A stretch of 64,000 nt of DNA. Origin: an uncultured Polaribacter sp. GTDB lineage: Bacteria; Bacteroidota; Bacteroidia; Flavobacteriales; Flavobacteriaceae. The notes under the pieces were generated by a model, which saw nothing but the letters and a program-made list of their open reading frames with translations, made no database searches and was not told the origin of the DNA. The DNA lies in the NCBI RefSeq assembly GCF_947503875.1, contig NZ_CANNFH010000003.1, positions 62,001 to 126,000 on the forward strand, read 5' to 3'. The number at the start of each line of letters is the position of its first letter. Positions within the stretch are counted from its first letter, which is position 1. Both the position numbers and the translations under genes were made by a program. This document shows positions 1 to 8,010 of this stretch, in pieces.

Positions 1-906
1 TTTGCTTCAGATATTTTAAGCACACCACTCTCCTACTATAAAACTTTTGTAATCGAAGAAAAATTTGGTTTTAACAAAACCACAAAAAAAATATTTTGGC
101 TAGATAAGCTAAAAGGTTGGCTTATGAGTATTGTAATTGGTGGTGCAATATTATCATTAATTATATGGTTTTATGAGTTTGCAGGCGCTAATTTCTGGCT
201 GTATGCTTGGGCTTTAGTTGCTGTGTTTTCTTTATTTATGAATTTATTTTACGCCAAATTAATTGTACCTATTTTTAATAAACAAAAACCATTAGAAAAT
301 GGCGAATTAAAAACAGCAATAGAAAAATATGCTTCTAAAGTTGGTTTTAAATTGAATAACATTTTTGTAATTGATGGTTCTAAACGCTCTACAAAGGCAA
401 ATGCTTATTTTTCTGGTTTTGGTAGCCAAAAAAGAATTACACTTTTTGATACTTTAATTAACGATTTAGAAACAGACGAAATTGTTGCAGTTTTAGCACA
501 TGAAGTTGGCCATTATAAAAAAAAGCACATCATTTTTAATTTAATTGCCTCTACCTTACTCACTGGTTTAACTCTTTTTATTTTATCATTATTTATAAAT
601 TCGCCTATATTATCAAATGCATTAGGTGTTGCCATACCAAGTTTTCATATTGGTTTAATTGCTTTTGGTATTTTATATTCTCCAATATCAGAACTTACAG
701 GTTTGTTTATGAATTATATATCGCGTAAATTTGAATATCAAGCAGATAATTTTGCTAAAAATACATTTGCTGCAAAACCATTAATTAGTTCGCTTAAAAA
801 ACTTTCTAAGAATAGTTTAAGTAATTTAACACCACATCCTGCATATGTTTTTATGCATTATTCACATCCAACTTTGTTGGAAAGAATTAAAAATTTAAGG
901 TTATAA
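1..906 (+). CDS. M48 family metallopeptidase, Ste24/CAAX protease-like (5' truncated by window edge)
   Basis: The reading frame is open from base 1, so the gene starts before the window; the ATG at 124 is only an internal methionine. The residues encoded before it (SYYKTFVIEEKFGFN) are typical of the Ste24 family, zinc-dependent integral-membrane proteases that cleave after prenylated or hydrophobic segments. The zinc motif HEVGH is encoded near 500-514, between strongly hydrophobic segments, and a third-ligand region follows (EYQADNFA, near 730-755). It is followed after 70 bp by spoT on the same strand. The physiological substrate in bacteria is not known from sequence. Confidence 0.9.
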   Translation, partial: FASDILSTPLSYYKTFVIEEKFGFNKTTKKIFWLDKLKGWLMSIVIGGAILSLIIWFYEFAGANFWLYAWALVAVFSLFMNLFYAKLIVPIFNKQKPLENGELKTAIEKYASKVGFKLNNIFVIDGSKRSTKANAYFSGFGSQKRITLFDTLINDLETDEIVAVLAHEVGHYKKKHIIFNLIASTLLTGLTLFILSLFINSPILSNALGVAIPSFHIGLIAFGILYSPISELTGLFMNYISRKFEYQADNFAKNTFAAKPLISSLKKLSKNSLSNLTPHPAYVFMHYSHPTLLERIKNLRL

Positions 907-918
907 ATAGTTGTTTAA

Positions 919-936
919 TTAAGGATATATCCTTAA
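919..936. repeat. 18-bp perfect palindrome between the M48 protease and spoT
   Basis: TTAAGGATATATCCTTAA reads identically on both strands. With no loop it is a poor terminator; it could be a dimeric operator acting on spoT, which starts 41 bp downstream. Function is inferred only from symmetry and position. Confidence 0.4.
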
Positions 937-976
937 ATTCACTTAAGAATTAATACTTCAAATAGCTTTAGTATTT

Positions 977-3199
977 ATGGAATATACTGCAACCATAGAA
1001 GAGGAAAATAAAGAAATAGCAAACAGATATAAAGATTTGCTTAAAGGTACTTATGAAGTTTTATCTGAAGAAGATAAAAAACTAATTCGTAAGGCTTTTG
1101 AGATTGCAGTAGATGGGCATTCTAAGCAGAGAAGAAAAACAGGAGAACCCTATATTTTTCACCCAATTGCTGTAGCTAAAATTGTAGCTATGGAAATTGG
1201 TTTAGGTGCAACTTCTATAGCTGCTGCATTATTACATGACGTTGTAGAAGATACTGAATATACCATAGATGATATGGAGCAGTTATTTGGTGAAACCATT
1301 GCAAGAATAGTAAGTGGCCTTACCAAAATATCTCGTTTAAACAAAGAGCAAGACGCAAGCATACAAGCAGAAAATTTTAGAAAAATGCTGCTTACTTTAA
1401 ATGATGATGTACGGGTAATTCTTATAAAAATTGCAGACAGATTGCACAATATGCAAACTATGGATGCAATGCCTGCACACAAACAAGTTAAAATTGCTTC
1501 TGAAACGCTGTATATTTATGCTCCTTTAGCACATAGATTAGGTTTGTATAATATAAAAACAGCCTTAGAAGATTTAGGTTTAAAATACACAGAACCAGAC
1601 GTATTTAAATCTATAGTTCAAAAAATAAAAGAAAGTAAAGAAGAACAGCAAAATTATTTGGAAACCTTTTCTAAAACACTGCAAGAAAATTTAGATAAAG
1701 AGAATTTTAATTATGAAATAAAAGGACGTTTTAAATCTATTTATTCTATTCGCAAAAAAATGCGAAATCAGAATGTAACTTTTGATGAAGTTTATGATAA
1801 ATATGCGATTAGAATTATATATAAACCAAGTTCTCAAGATGATAAATTTGATGCTTGGAAAATATATACCATAGTAACTGATGTTTTTAAACCCAATCCA
1901 ACGCGTTTAAGAGATTGGATTTCGCAACCAAAATCTACAGGTTATGAAGCTTTACACATAACTGTTGTAGGACCAGATGCACAATGGGTAGAAGTTCAAA
2001 TTCGTTCAGAAAGAATGAATGAAATTGCAGAAAAAGGCTATGCAGCACATTTTAAATACAAACAAGGCAACAATAACGAAAGTGGTCTTGAAATATGGTT
2101 GAATAAATTAAAAGAATCTTTAGAAAACCAAAGTTTAAATGCTGTAAATTTTGTAGAAGAATTTAAATTGAACTTATATTCTAAAGAAATTTATGTGTTT
2201 ACACCTAAAGGAGAATTAAAATCTTTACCCAAAGATGCCTCTGCTTTAGATTTTGCTTTTTCTATACATACAGATGTGGGTTTAAAGTGCCGTGGAGCAA
2301 AAGTAAACGGTAAATTAGTGCCATTAAGTTACACCTTAAAAAGTGGAGATCAAATAGAAGTAATTACTTCTAGTGTAAATAAACCCAATGCAAGATGGTT
2401 AGATTTTGTAATTACTGCAAGAGCAAAAACTAAAATACGTGCTGCTTTAAAAGAAGAAGAAAAAGAAATAGCAGAAGAAGGAAAAGCTATTTTAAAAAGA
2501 AAATTACGCCATTTAAAAATTCCTTTTAATGAAAAAACAATTAACGAATTAGTTGTCTTTTTTCAATTAAAAACAAGTTTTGATCTGTTTTTTAGAATTG
2601 GAAATGGCGCTATAGAAAACGCACAATTAAAAGCATTTATAGCACAGAGAAATAGTACTTTTTTAAATTTCTTTAAAACAAAATTAAGACGAAACCCTTC
2701 TACCAATAAAGAAACTATAGATACAGAAGAAGTAACACATAAATATGATGCTTTAGTTTTTGGGCAAGAAGAAGAAAAATTAGAATATACTTTGTCTAAA
2801 TGTTGTAATCCTATTGCAGGAGATACTGTTTTTGGTTTTTTAACCATAAATGATGGTTTAAAAGTGCACAAAAAAAATTGTCCAAACGCAATATCATTAC
2901 AATCTAATTACGCTTATAGAATAATGCCTGCAAAATGGATAGATTCTACAAAGCAAGATTTTAAAGCAATATTACATTTAAGTGGTGTAGATAATAAAGG
3001 AATTGTAAATGATGTTACAAGAGTAATTTCTAGTAATATGGATGTTTTTATTAACAGTATAAACATCTCTGGAAATCAAGGTGTTTTTGATGGTAAAATA
3101 AGTTTAAGCGTAAAGAATAAAGCGCAATTGACTAAAATGATTCAAAACATTAAAAAAGTAGAAGGCATAAAAAAAGTAGATCGTGTTAATACTTTATAA
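977..3199 (+). CDS. spoT: Bifunctional (p)ppGpp synthetase/hydrolase, RelA/SpoT family
   Basis: Makes and degrades the stringent-response alarmone (p)ppGpp. Domains in order: HD hydrolase (about residues 50-200, intact HDVVED, so hydrolase is probably active); RelA-type synthetase (about 250-370, with RLRDWISQPKSTGYEALH and EVQIRSERMNEIAEKGYAAH); TGS (about 405-465, IYVFTPKGELKSLP); a conserved-cysteine region (SKCCNPIAGD); and a C-terminal ACT domain (about 665-740). The 740-aa length is normal for the long Rsh enzymes of Bacteroidota. It is followed by a Fur-family gene and purA, an order I recall as common in flavobacteria. This is probably the main alarmone enzyme of the cell. Confidence 0.95.
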   Translation: MEYTATIEEENKEIANRYKDLLKGTYEVLSEEDKKLIRKAFEIAVDGHSKQRRKTGEPYIFHPIAVAKIVAMEIGLGATSIAAALLHDVVEDTEYTIDDMEQLFGETIARIVSGLTKISRLNKEQDASIQAENFRKMLLTLNDDVRVILIKIADRLHNMQTMDAMPAHKQVKIASETLYIYAPLAHRLGLYNIKTALEDLGLKYTEPDVFKSIVQKIKESKEEQQNYLETFSKTLQENLDKENFNYEIKGRFKSIYSIRKKMRNQNVTFDEVYDKYAIRIIYKPSSQDDKFDAWKIYTIVTDVFKPNPTRLRDWISQPKSTGYEALHITVVGPDAQWVEVQIRSERMNEIAEKGYAAHFKYKQGNNNESGLEIWLNKLKESLENQSLNAVNFVEEFKLNLYSKEIYVFTPKGELKSLPKDASALDFAFSIHTDVGLKCRGAKVNGKLVPLSYTLKSGDQIEVITSSVNKPNARWLDFVITARAKTKIRAALKEEEKEIAEEGKAILKRKLRHLKIPFNEKTINELVVFFQLKTSFDLFFRIGNGAIENAQLKAFIAQRNSTFLNFFKTKLRRNPSTNKETIDTEEVTHKYDALVFGQEEEKLEYTLSKCCNPIAGDTVFGFLTINDGLKVHKKNCPNAISLQSNYAYRIMPAKWIDSTKQDFKAILHLSGVDNKGIVNDVTRVISSNMDVFINSINISGNQGVFDGKISLSVKNKAQLTKMIQNIKKVEGIKKVDRVNTL

Positions 3200-3231
3200 A
3201 TATCCTTTTTAAAAAATGCGTATTTATAAAG
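3192..3231. repeat. 11-bp inverted repeat spanning the spoT stop codon
   Basis: CTTTATAAATA (3192-3202) is perfectly complementary to TATTTATAAAG (3221-3231) across an 18-nt spacer. No T-tract follows, so it is not a clear intrinsic terminator. It lies just upstream of the fur-family promoter element at 3241 and could be an operator. Confidence 0.35.
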
Positions 3232-3240
3232 AAATAACTG

Positions 3241-3248
3241 TAAATTTG
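3241..3248 (+). promoter_or_regulatory. -7 promoter element of the fur-family gene
   Basis: TAAATTTG matches the Bacteroidota -7 consensus TAnnTTTG and lies 23 bp before the ATG at 3272. No convincing TTG -33 element was found. Confidence 0.45.
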
Positions 3249-3271
3249 TTTTTTCGTAAAATTTTAAGAAA

Positions 3272-3718
3272 ATGAGTAGTTCTCTTGAAAATCAAGAAGT
3301 AGTTAAAAATGTTTTTACCGCATATTTAGAAGAAAACAAACACAGAAAAACACCTGAACGTTATGCAATTCTTCAAGAAATATATGCTGTAGATGAACAT
3401 TTTGATATAGAATCTCTTTATATCAAAATGAAAAACAAAAATTATAGGGTTAGTAGAGCAACCTTATATAATACAATAGAAATATTATTAAACTGTGGTT
3501 TGGTTAGAAAACATCAGTTTGATGGGCAATCTATGGCACGTTACGAAAAAAGTTATTTCGACAAAAATCACGACCATGTTATTTTTACAGATTCTGGAGA
3601 CGTAAAAGAATTTTGCGATCCAAGAATACAGACCATTAAAAAAACAATTGAAGAAATTTTTGATATCGACATTCACAATCATTCACTTTATTTTTACGGA
3701 ACTAAAAAGAAAAAGTAA
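3272..3718 (+). CDS. Fur-family transcriptional regulator
   Basis: A 148-aa Fur/PerR-type repressor: N-terminal winged helix ([14 protein letters not shown], then [14 protein letters not shown] as recognition helix) and a C-terminal dimerisation domain with the metal-site segment NHDHVIF. In classical Fur this is followed by a CxxC structural zinc site; here the position reads FTDSGD and only one nearby cysteine remains (EFCDPR), so the structural zinc site is missing or rebuilt. It sits 72 bp after spoT and 129 bp before purA, with its own promoter-like element. The metal sensed (iron, peroxide via iron, zinc) cannot be decided from sequence. Confidence 0.9.
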   Translation: MSSSLENQEVVKNVFTAYLEENKHRKTPERYAILQEIYAVDEHFDIESLYIKMKNKNYRVSRATLYNTIEILLNCGLVRKHQFDGQSMARYEKSYFDKNHDHVIFTDSGDVKEFCDPRIQTIKKTIEEIFDIDIHNHSLYFYGTKKKK

Positions 3719-3847
3719 GCAAATTCAAGTTTCAGCTTTTAGTAGCAGTAAAATGAAAAATAATCTATTTTATTACAAGTACACAAATAAGCAATTACAC
3801 GTTTAAACAGATAAACGATTAAACAAACACACAATTATACAATAAAA

Positions 3848-5119
3848 ATGGCAGTAGATTTATTACTCGGATTGCAATGGGGAGACGAAGGAAAAGGGAA
3901 AATAGTAGACGTACTTACTAAAAACTACGATATTATTGCTCGTTTTCAAGGAGGCCCAAATGCAGGACACACTTTAATTTTTGACGGTACAAAACACGTT
4001 TTACATACCATTCCTTCTGGAATTTTTCATAAAACAGCATTAAATGTTGTTGGAAATGGTGTTGTTATAGATCCTGTTATTTTTAAGAAAGAATTAGAAA
4101 ATCTAGACAAACATAATATAGATTACACTTCTAAATTATTAATTTCTAGAAAAGCACATTTAATTTTACCAACACATAGATTGTTAGATGCAGCCTCTGA
4201 AACTTCTAAAGGAAAAGCTAAAATTGGTTCTACCTTAAAAGGAATTGGTCCAACTTATATGGATAAGACTGGAAGAAACGGAATGCGCGTTGGAGATTTA
4301 GAATTAGAAAACTGGAAAGAAAAATACGACGCTTTAACGGAAAAACATCTTAAAATGTTAGCTTTTTTCGATGTGAAAATTGATTACAATTTAGCAGAAT
4401 TAGAGGCTGAATTCAAAAAAGGAATAGACAAATTAAAAACATTACAATTTATAGATAGTGAAGAGTTTTTAAACCAAGCTATTAAAGACAATAAAACTAT
4501 TTTAGCTGAAGGCGCTCAAGGTTCTTTATTAGATATCGATTTTGGTACCTACCCTTTTGTAACATCTTCTAACACAACAGCAGCAGGTGCTTGTACAGGT
4601 TTAGGTGTTGCACCAAATAGAATTGGTGAAGTTTTTGGAATTTTTAAAGCATATACAACCAGAGTTGGTTCTGGACCATTTCCTACAGAATTGTTTGACA
4701 AAGATGGTGAAGATATGGCTAGAATTGGTCATGAATTTGGAGCTACTACAGGTAGACCAAGACGTTGTGGTTGGTTAGATTTAGTAGCTTTAAAATACGC
4801 TGTAGATGTAAATGGGGTTACCCAATTAATGATGATGAAAGGTGATGTACTTTCTGGTTTTGATACCCTAAAAGTATGTACCTCTTATAATTATAAAGGT
4901 GAAGAAATTTCTCATTTACCATACAACATAGAACCAGAAAATGTTTCTGTAAACTATTCTGAATTTAAAGGTTGGGAAGATGATTTAACAAAAATGACTT
5001 CTGCAGATCAATTACCACAGAATTTATTAGACTATGTTGCTTTTATTGAAAAAGAAACTGGTGTACCTGTAAAAATTGTTTCTGTTGGGCCAGATAGAAA
5101 ACAAACGATTGTAAGATAA
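3848..5119 (+). CDS. purA: Adenylosuccinate synthetase
   Basis: Catalyses the first committed step from IMP to AMP: IMP + aspartate + GTP to adenylosuccinate. The 423-aa length is standard. The N-terminal phosphate loop GLQWGDEGKGK carries the catalytic Asp, and GGPNAGHT the catalytic His; KGIGPTY and the GTP-binding segment SVGPDRKQT near the C terminus are present. The ATG at 3848 places the GDEGKGK loop at the usual distance from the N terminus. A strong intrinsic terminator follows at 5139. Confidence 0.97.
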   Translation: MAVDLLLGLQWGDEGKGKIVDVLTKNYDIIARFQGGPNAGHTLIFDGTKHVLHTIPSGIFHKTALNVVGNGVVIDPVIFKKELENLDKHNIDYTSKLLISRKAHLILPTHRLLDAASETSKGKAKIGSTLKGIGPTYMDKTGRNGMRVGDLELENWKEKYDALTEKHLKMLAFFDVKIDYNLAELEAEFKKGIDKLKTLQFIDSEEFLNQAIKDNKTILAEGAQGSLLDIDFGTYPFVTSSNTTAAGACTGLGVAPNRIGEVFGIFKAYTTRVGSGPFPTELFDKDGEDMARIGHEFGATTGRPRRCGWLDLVALKYAVDVNGVTQLMMMKGDVLSGFDTLKVCTSYNYKGEEISHLPYNIEPENVSVNYSEFKGWEDDLTKMTSADQLPQNLLDYVAFIEKETGVPVKIVSVGPDRKQTIVR

Positions 5120-5138
5120 TTTAAATCGTACATATTAT

Positions 5139-5176
5139 AAAAAAGCATCTTTTAAAAGTAAAAGATGCTTTTTTTT
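5139..5176. terminator. Intrinsic terminator after purA (bidirectional)
   Basis: A hairpin with arms AAAAAAGCATCTTTT and AAAAGATGCTTTTTT plus flanking A and T tracts. It separates purA from the convergent gene ending at 5188 and could serve both strands. Confidence 0.85.
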
Positions 5177-5187
5177 ATGCTAAATTA

Positions 5188-6984
5188 TTACAATTTGTCT
5201 ATTTCTAAACCAATAGCAATTAATTTATCGTTTTCTACTTTAAGTGCAGTTAAAAGTGCTTGCTTTTGATTTGCAAAAGCCTGTTTTCGCTCTATAAATA
5301 GGTTTATATAATAGTTAACACCTTCCACTAAATTATTTTTAAACTTCTTTACAGATCGTAACTGTTTTTTATCAATATTTACTTTAATATTTTCTAGTTT
5401 TTCTTGAAGATTAGTAATATAAAGAGACAATTCCTTAACAAATACATTTGGTCTATCTGCTCTAGTCATCATATTTTTTCTTCCATAGATATGATCTGTA
5501 ATTCCGCGTAAACTAACTATTTTATCATAGTAAGCCATATTTGGACCTGGACAAACAGAAACTCCTTTTCCTACTTTTTTGGTATCCATACTATTTAGTA
5601 ATAATGTAGCAGTACTTAAGCCTACACAAATACAAGATTTTGCAGTAATCTCACTTTGTTTTTTTTCTTTTTCTTCAGCATTTAATGATAAAGTATCCAA
5701 TTGTTTTAATTTTAAATATTGATATTCTCTAGATGCTGTGCATAACCCAGACGCTTTAAACTCTTTATCTAAAGCAATAAATTTGTTTGGACAAGAACTT
5801 CCTGGTCTGTTTTTAGCAATAAAACTATCTTTTTCTAGGTCTTTTGTATTGCCTTTAAGCGTGTTAAAAGGTACGCCAAGTGGCGAAGTATTGCTTAAAT
5901 ACAAATCTTCTTCTTTGGCTTTTGCCAATTTTTCTAGTGTTTTATCGTCTACACTTGTAGCTTCTGGCACTAACAAAAACGGACTGCCCCAACCTACAGA
6001 ATCTAACTGATATTCTTTTAATAAAAAAGCATGCTCTTGATCTGTACCTACGCCACCTTGTGTTGTTATTTTTAAATCTAAATTACCACTTGGTATTACT
6101 TTATTAGCCTCTTTTAAAGCCTCTAATAGTAATTGCTGCGTTTGTGTTTTTAAAGCTTCTTTATTTTCTTTAAATTCCTTTAAAACAGGACCTAATAAAA
6201 AACCTTCGGTTGCAAAAGCATGACCACCACAATTTAAACCAGATTCTATTCTATATTCAGAAACCCAAATTCCTTTTTTGGCTAAAAATTTTCCTTGTAT
6301 AAAAGCAGACCTGTAATCGCTTACTTTTAAGATAATTTTCTTTTTAATATATCCTTCTTTGTCAGGAAAAAAATCGTTAAAATTACTTATATAACTATAT
6401 AATCTTGGGTTCATACCAGCAGAAAGTACTAGAGAAGATGCTAATTTGCTATTTGCAAAACCTCTTAAAGCTGCATGCGCATCATTATATTCTTTGGGTA
6501 ATGCTTCTGTATTGTTGTAATTATCCTTATCAACCTTAGTCATAATATTAACATCTATACTGCCCATATTTAAATGTGCTGCAGCCCAATCTTTTAACTT
6601 TATAAAATCCTCTCCATCTTCTACTAATTTTAAAAACTCTGTTTTTAAAGAAGAATATTCTGGTAACATAGCCACATATTCTTTTAAACTCTTGTTCGTT
6701 TCTAAAGTAATATTTTTGAGTTGATTAAATTTTAATTCAGACTGTTCTTGTAAAAAATTTAAGTATGAAGTTATTCTTTTCGCTCTAAAATCATCTACTT
6801 TATCTGAAATCTCTTTATAAGGAACCTCAAATTTTTCGCTGTATAATTTTCGCATTTTTTCAACTAAAATATCATCTACCAGAGATATTACAGAGTCTAT
6901 ACCATATTGTGCTACTTTTAAAGGAGAATCTATTGTAAAACCAATTCCCATTACAGGAATATGAAACGTGTGTCTATTTTTCAT
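5188..6984 (-). CDS. Conserved protein of unknown function; possible FMN TIM-barrel (nitronate monooxygenase-like) with extra cysteines
   Basis: 598 aa with no family I can name with certainty. The N terminus (IPVMGIGFTIDSPLKVA) resembles the first strand of an FMN TIM barrel. Residues 253-255 (GGH) match the position of the catalytic His in nitronate monooxygenases. Residues 310-341 (a GG at 310-311, then GWGSPFLLVPEA) match their FMN-phosphate motif. A long helical insertion fills about 40-135. Cysteines at 398, 415, 451, 453 and 478 (SCPNKF, GLC, CIC, VCPGP) could hold an iron-sulfur cluster; this is inference. The last 90 residues look coiled-coil. It is divergent from the RIC-like gene at 7241, with a TGA-N6-TCA palindrome upstream of each. 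Alternatives are a glutamate-synthase-like or dihydroorotate-dehydrogenase-like barrel. Confidence 0.6.
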   Translation of the reverse strand: MKNRHTFHIPVMGIGFTIDSPLKVAQYGIDSVISLVDDILVEKMRKLYSEKFEVPYKEISDKVDDFRAKRITSYLNFLQEQSELKFNQLKNITLETNKSLKEYVAMLPEYSSLKTEFLKLVEDGEDFIKLKDWAAAHLNMGSIDVNIMTKVDKDNYNNTEALPKEYNDAHAALRGFANSKLASSLVLSAGMNPRLYSYISNFNDFFPDKEGYIKKKIILKVSDYRSAFIQGKFLAKKGIWVSEYRIESGLNCGGHAFATEGFLLGPVLKEFKENKEALKTQTQQLLLEALKEANKVIPSGNLDLKITTQGGVGTDQEHAFLLKEYQLDSVGWGSPFLLVPEATSVDDKTLEKLAKAKEEDLYLSNTSPLGVPFNTLKGNTKDLEKDSFIAKNRPGSSCPNKFIALDKEFKASGLCTASREYQYLKLKQLDTLSLNAEEKEKKQSEITAKSCICVGLSTATLLLNSMDTKKVGKGVSVCPGPNMAYYDKIVSLRGITDHIYGRKNMMTRADRPNVFVKELSLYITNLQEKLENIKVNIDKKQLRSVKKFKNNLVEGVNYYINLFIERKQAFANQKQALLTALKVENDKLIAIGLEIDKL

Positions 6985-7055
6985 TAATTATAGTTAATAT
7001 TACTATTCATTTTTTAATAAGAGCGCAATATATTTTTAAATTAGTCTGCATAATA

Positions 7056-7067
7056 TGACTAATATCA
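7056..7067. promoter_or_regulatory. Candidate CRP/FNR-type operator upstream of the 598-aa gene
   Basis: TGACTAATATCA has the TGA-N6-TCA architecture of FNR/NnrR-class boxes. Reading leftward, a weak -7-like element (TATATTG, 7032-7026 on the minus strand) lies about 32 bp away, a class II activator geometry. It is less symmetric than the partner site at 7176. Confidence 0.35.
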
Positions 7068-7175
7068 TATAAACAAGATTTAACTTAAAAAAGTAAAATT
7101 GTAAACAAATTTTTGAATTTATTACACATATAAACACCTAAAAAAAAACCTTAGACCTATTGAAAATTATAAAAG

Positions 7176-7187
7176 TGATATATATCA
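7176..7187. promoter_or_regulatory. Candidate CRP/FNR-type operator upstream of the RIC-like gene
   Basis: TGATATATATCA is a perfect 12-bp palindrome of the form TGAT-N4-ATCA, as recognised by FNR/NnrR-type regulators. It is centred 33 bp before a near-consensus -7 element (CATATTTG, 7211-7218), so about -41 to -43 relative to the likely start, the expected place for a class II activator. The ATG follows at 7241. Confidence 0.45.
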
Positions 7188-7240
7188 TGTTTTAAATGAA
7201 TAATATAAATCATATTTGTTAATAATTAAACCAAAACCAA

Positions 7241-7945
7241 ATGCATACTTTAGAAACCAAAACCGTAGCCGATTATGTTGTAGAGAACATAAAAACGGCA
7301 GAAGTATTTCAAAAGTATCACATAAATTATGCTTTAAATGGTACTAAAAATCTGTTGCAAGTTTGCGAAAACAGAAACATTGAGCCTGTTTTCTTATTAT
7401 CAGAATTAAAAAGTATTGACAATAAATTGTCTTTTTTCAAAAATTACAATACCTGGTCTTTAGCGTTTTTAATCGATTACATTATTAAAATACACCATCA
7501 ATATGTAGAAGATAGAATACCTGTAGTAATGAATCTTGCGAACACTGTTTGCGAAAACTACAGTAAAGAATATCCAAGTCTAAATAATATTAGGGAAATA
7601 TTTCTTAACTTTTCAATAGAACTAACTAAACAAATGAAATATGAAGAATACTTAGTTTTCCCAGCAATACAAGAGCTTGTTTTAAATAATAAATATGAAA
7701 ATAAATTTGAAACATTAATTGAAAGTTCTAAAATAGACCATGCTAATTTACTTGCTACAATTAAAGAAATAAGAAATTTAACCAACCATTATACACAACC
7801 CAAAATTGAAAGTAAAACTTTAAGTGCCTACTTTTATACACTTAAAAGTTTTGATTTAGATTTTCAAAAACATTTACATTTAGAAAATAATATTCTTTTC
7901 CCTAAGGTTTTAGCGTTACTTGCTAATATTAATAGTACTTCTTAA
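7241..7945 (+). CDS. Divergent RIC/ScdA-like di-iron protein (DUF542 remnant plus hemerythrin-like domain)
   Basis: 234 aa. The family repairs iron-sulfur clusters damaged by nitric oxide or peroxide. Residues 1-60 align with the DUF542 domain (TVADYVVENIKTAEVFQKY), but the usual CCGG after the IDF/INY segment is replaced by NYALNGTKN. The hemerythrin-like part keeps H85/H86, E135, H167, H183, H211/H213 and E215 (HLHLENNILFP). The usual HM-x2-EE reads QMKYEE (Q131 instead of His), and the region that normally reads VHGxxHPEL is VCENYSKEYPSL. The iron site is therefore altered and the function may differ from canonical RIC. It is divergent from the 598-aa oxidoreductase-like gene, with a candidate FNR-type site upstream. 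Confidence 0.8.
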   Translation: MHTLETKTVADYVVENIKTAEVFQKYHINYALNGTKNLLQVCENRNIEPVFLLSELKSIDNKLSFFKNYNTWSLAFLIDYIIKIHHQYVEDRIPVVMNLANTVCENYSKEYPSLNNIREIFLNFSIELTKQMKYEEYLVFPAIQELVLNNKYENKFETLIESSKIDHANLLATIKEIRNLTNHYTQPKIESKTLSAYFYTLKSFDLDFQKHLHLENNILFPKVLALLANINSTS

Positions 7946-7988
7946 GCTTTTTTTAGGTTTCTTTAAGAGGTAGCTTTAAACTTTTCTT

Positions 7989-7996
7989 TACTTTTG
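7989..7996 (+). promoter_or_regulatory. -7 promoter element of the OstA-like gene
   Basis: TACTTTTG matches TAnnTTTG and lies 14 bp before the TTG start at 8011, giving a very short leader. Confidence 0.45.
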
Positions 7997-8010
7997 TTTC
8001 AAAATATTAT

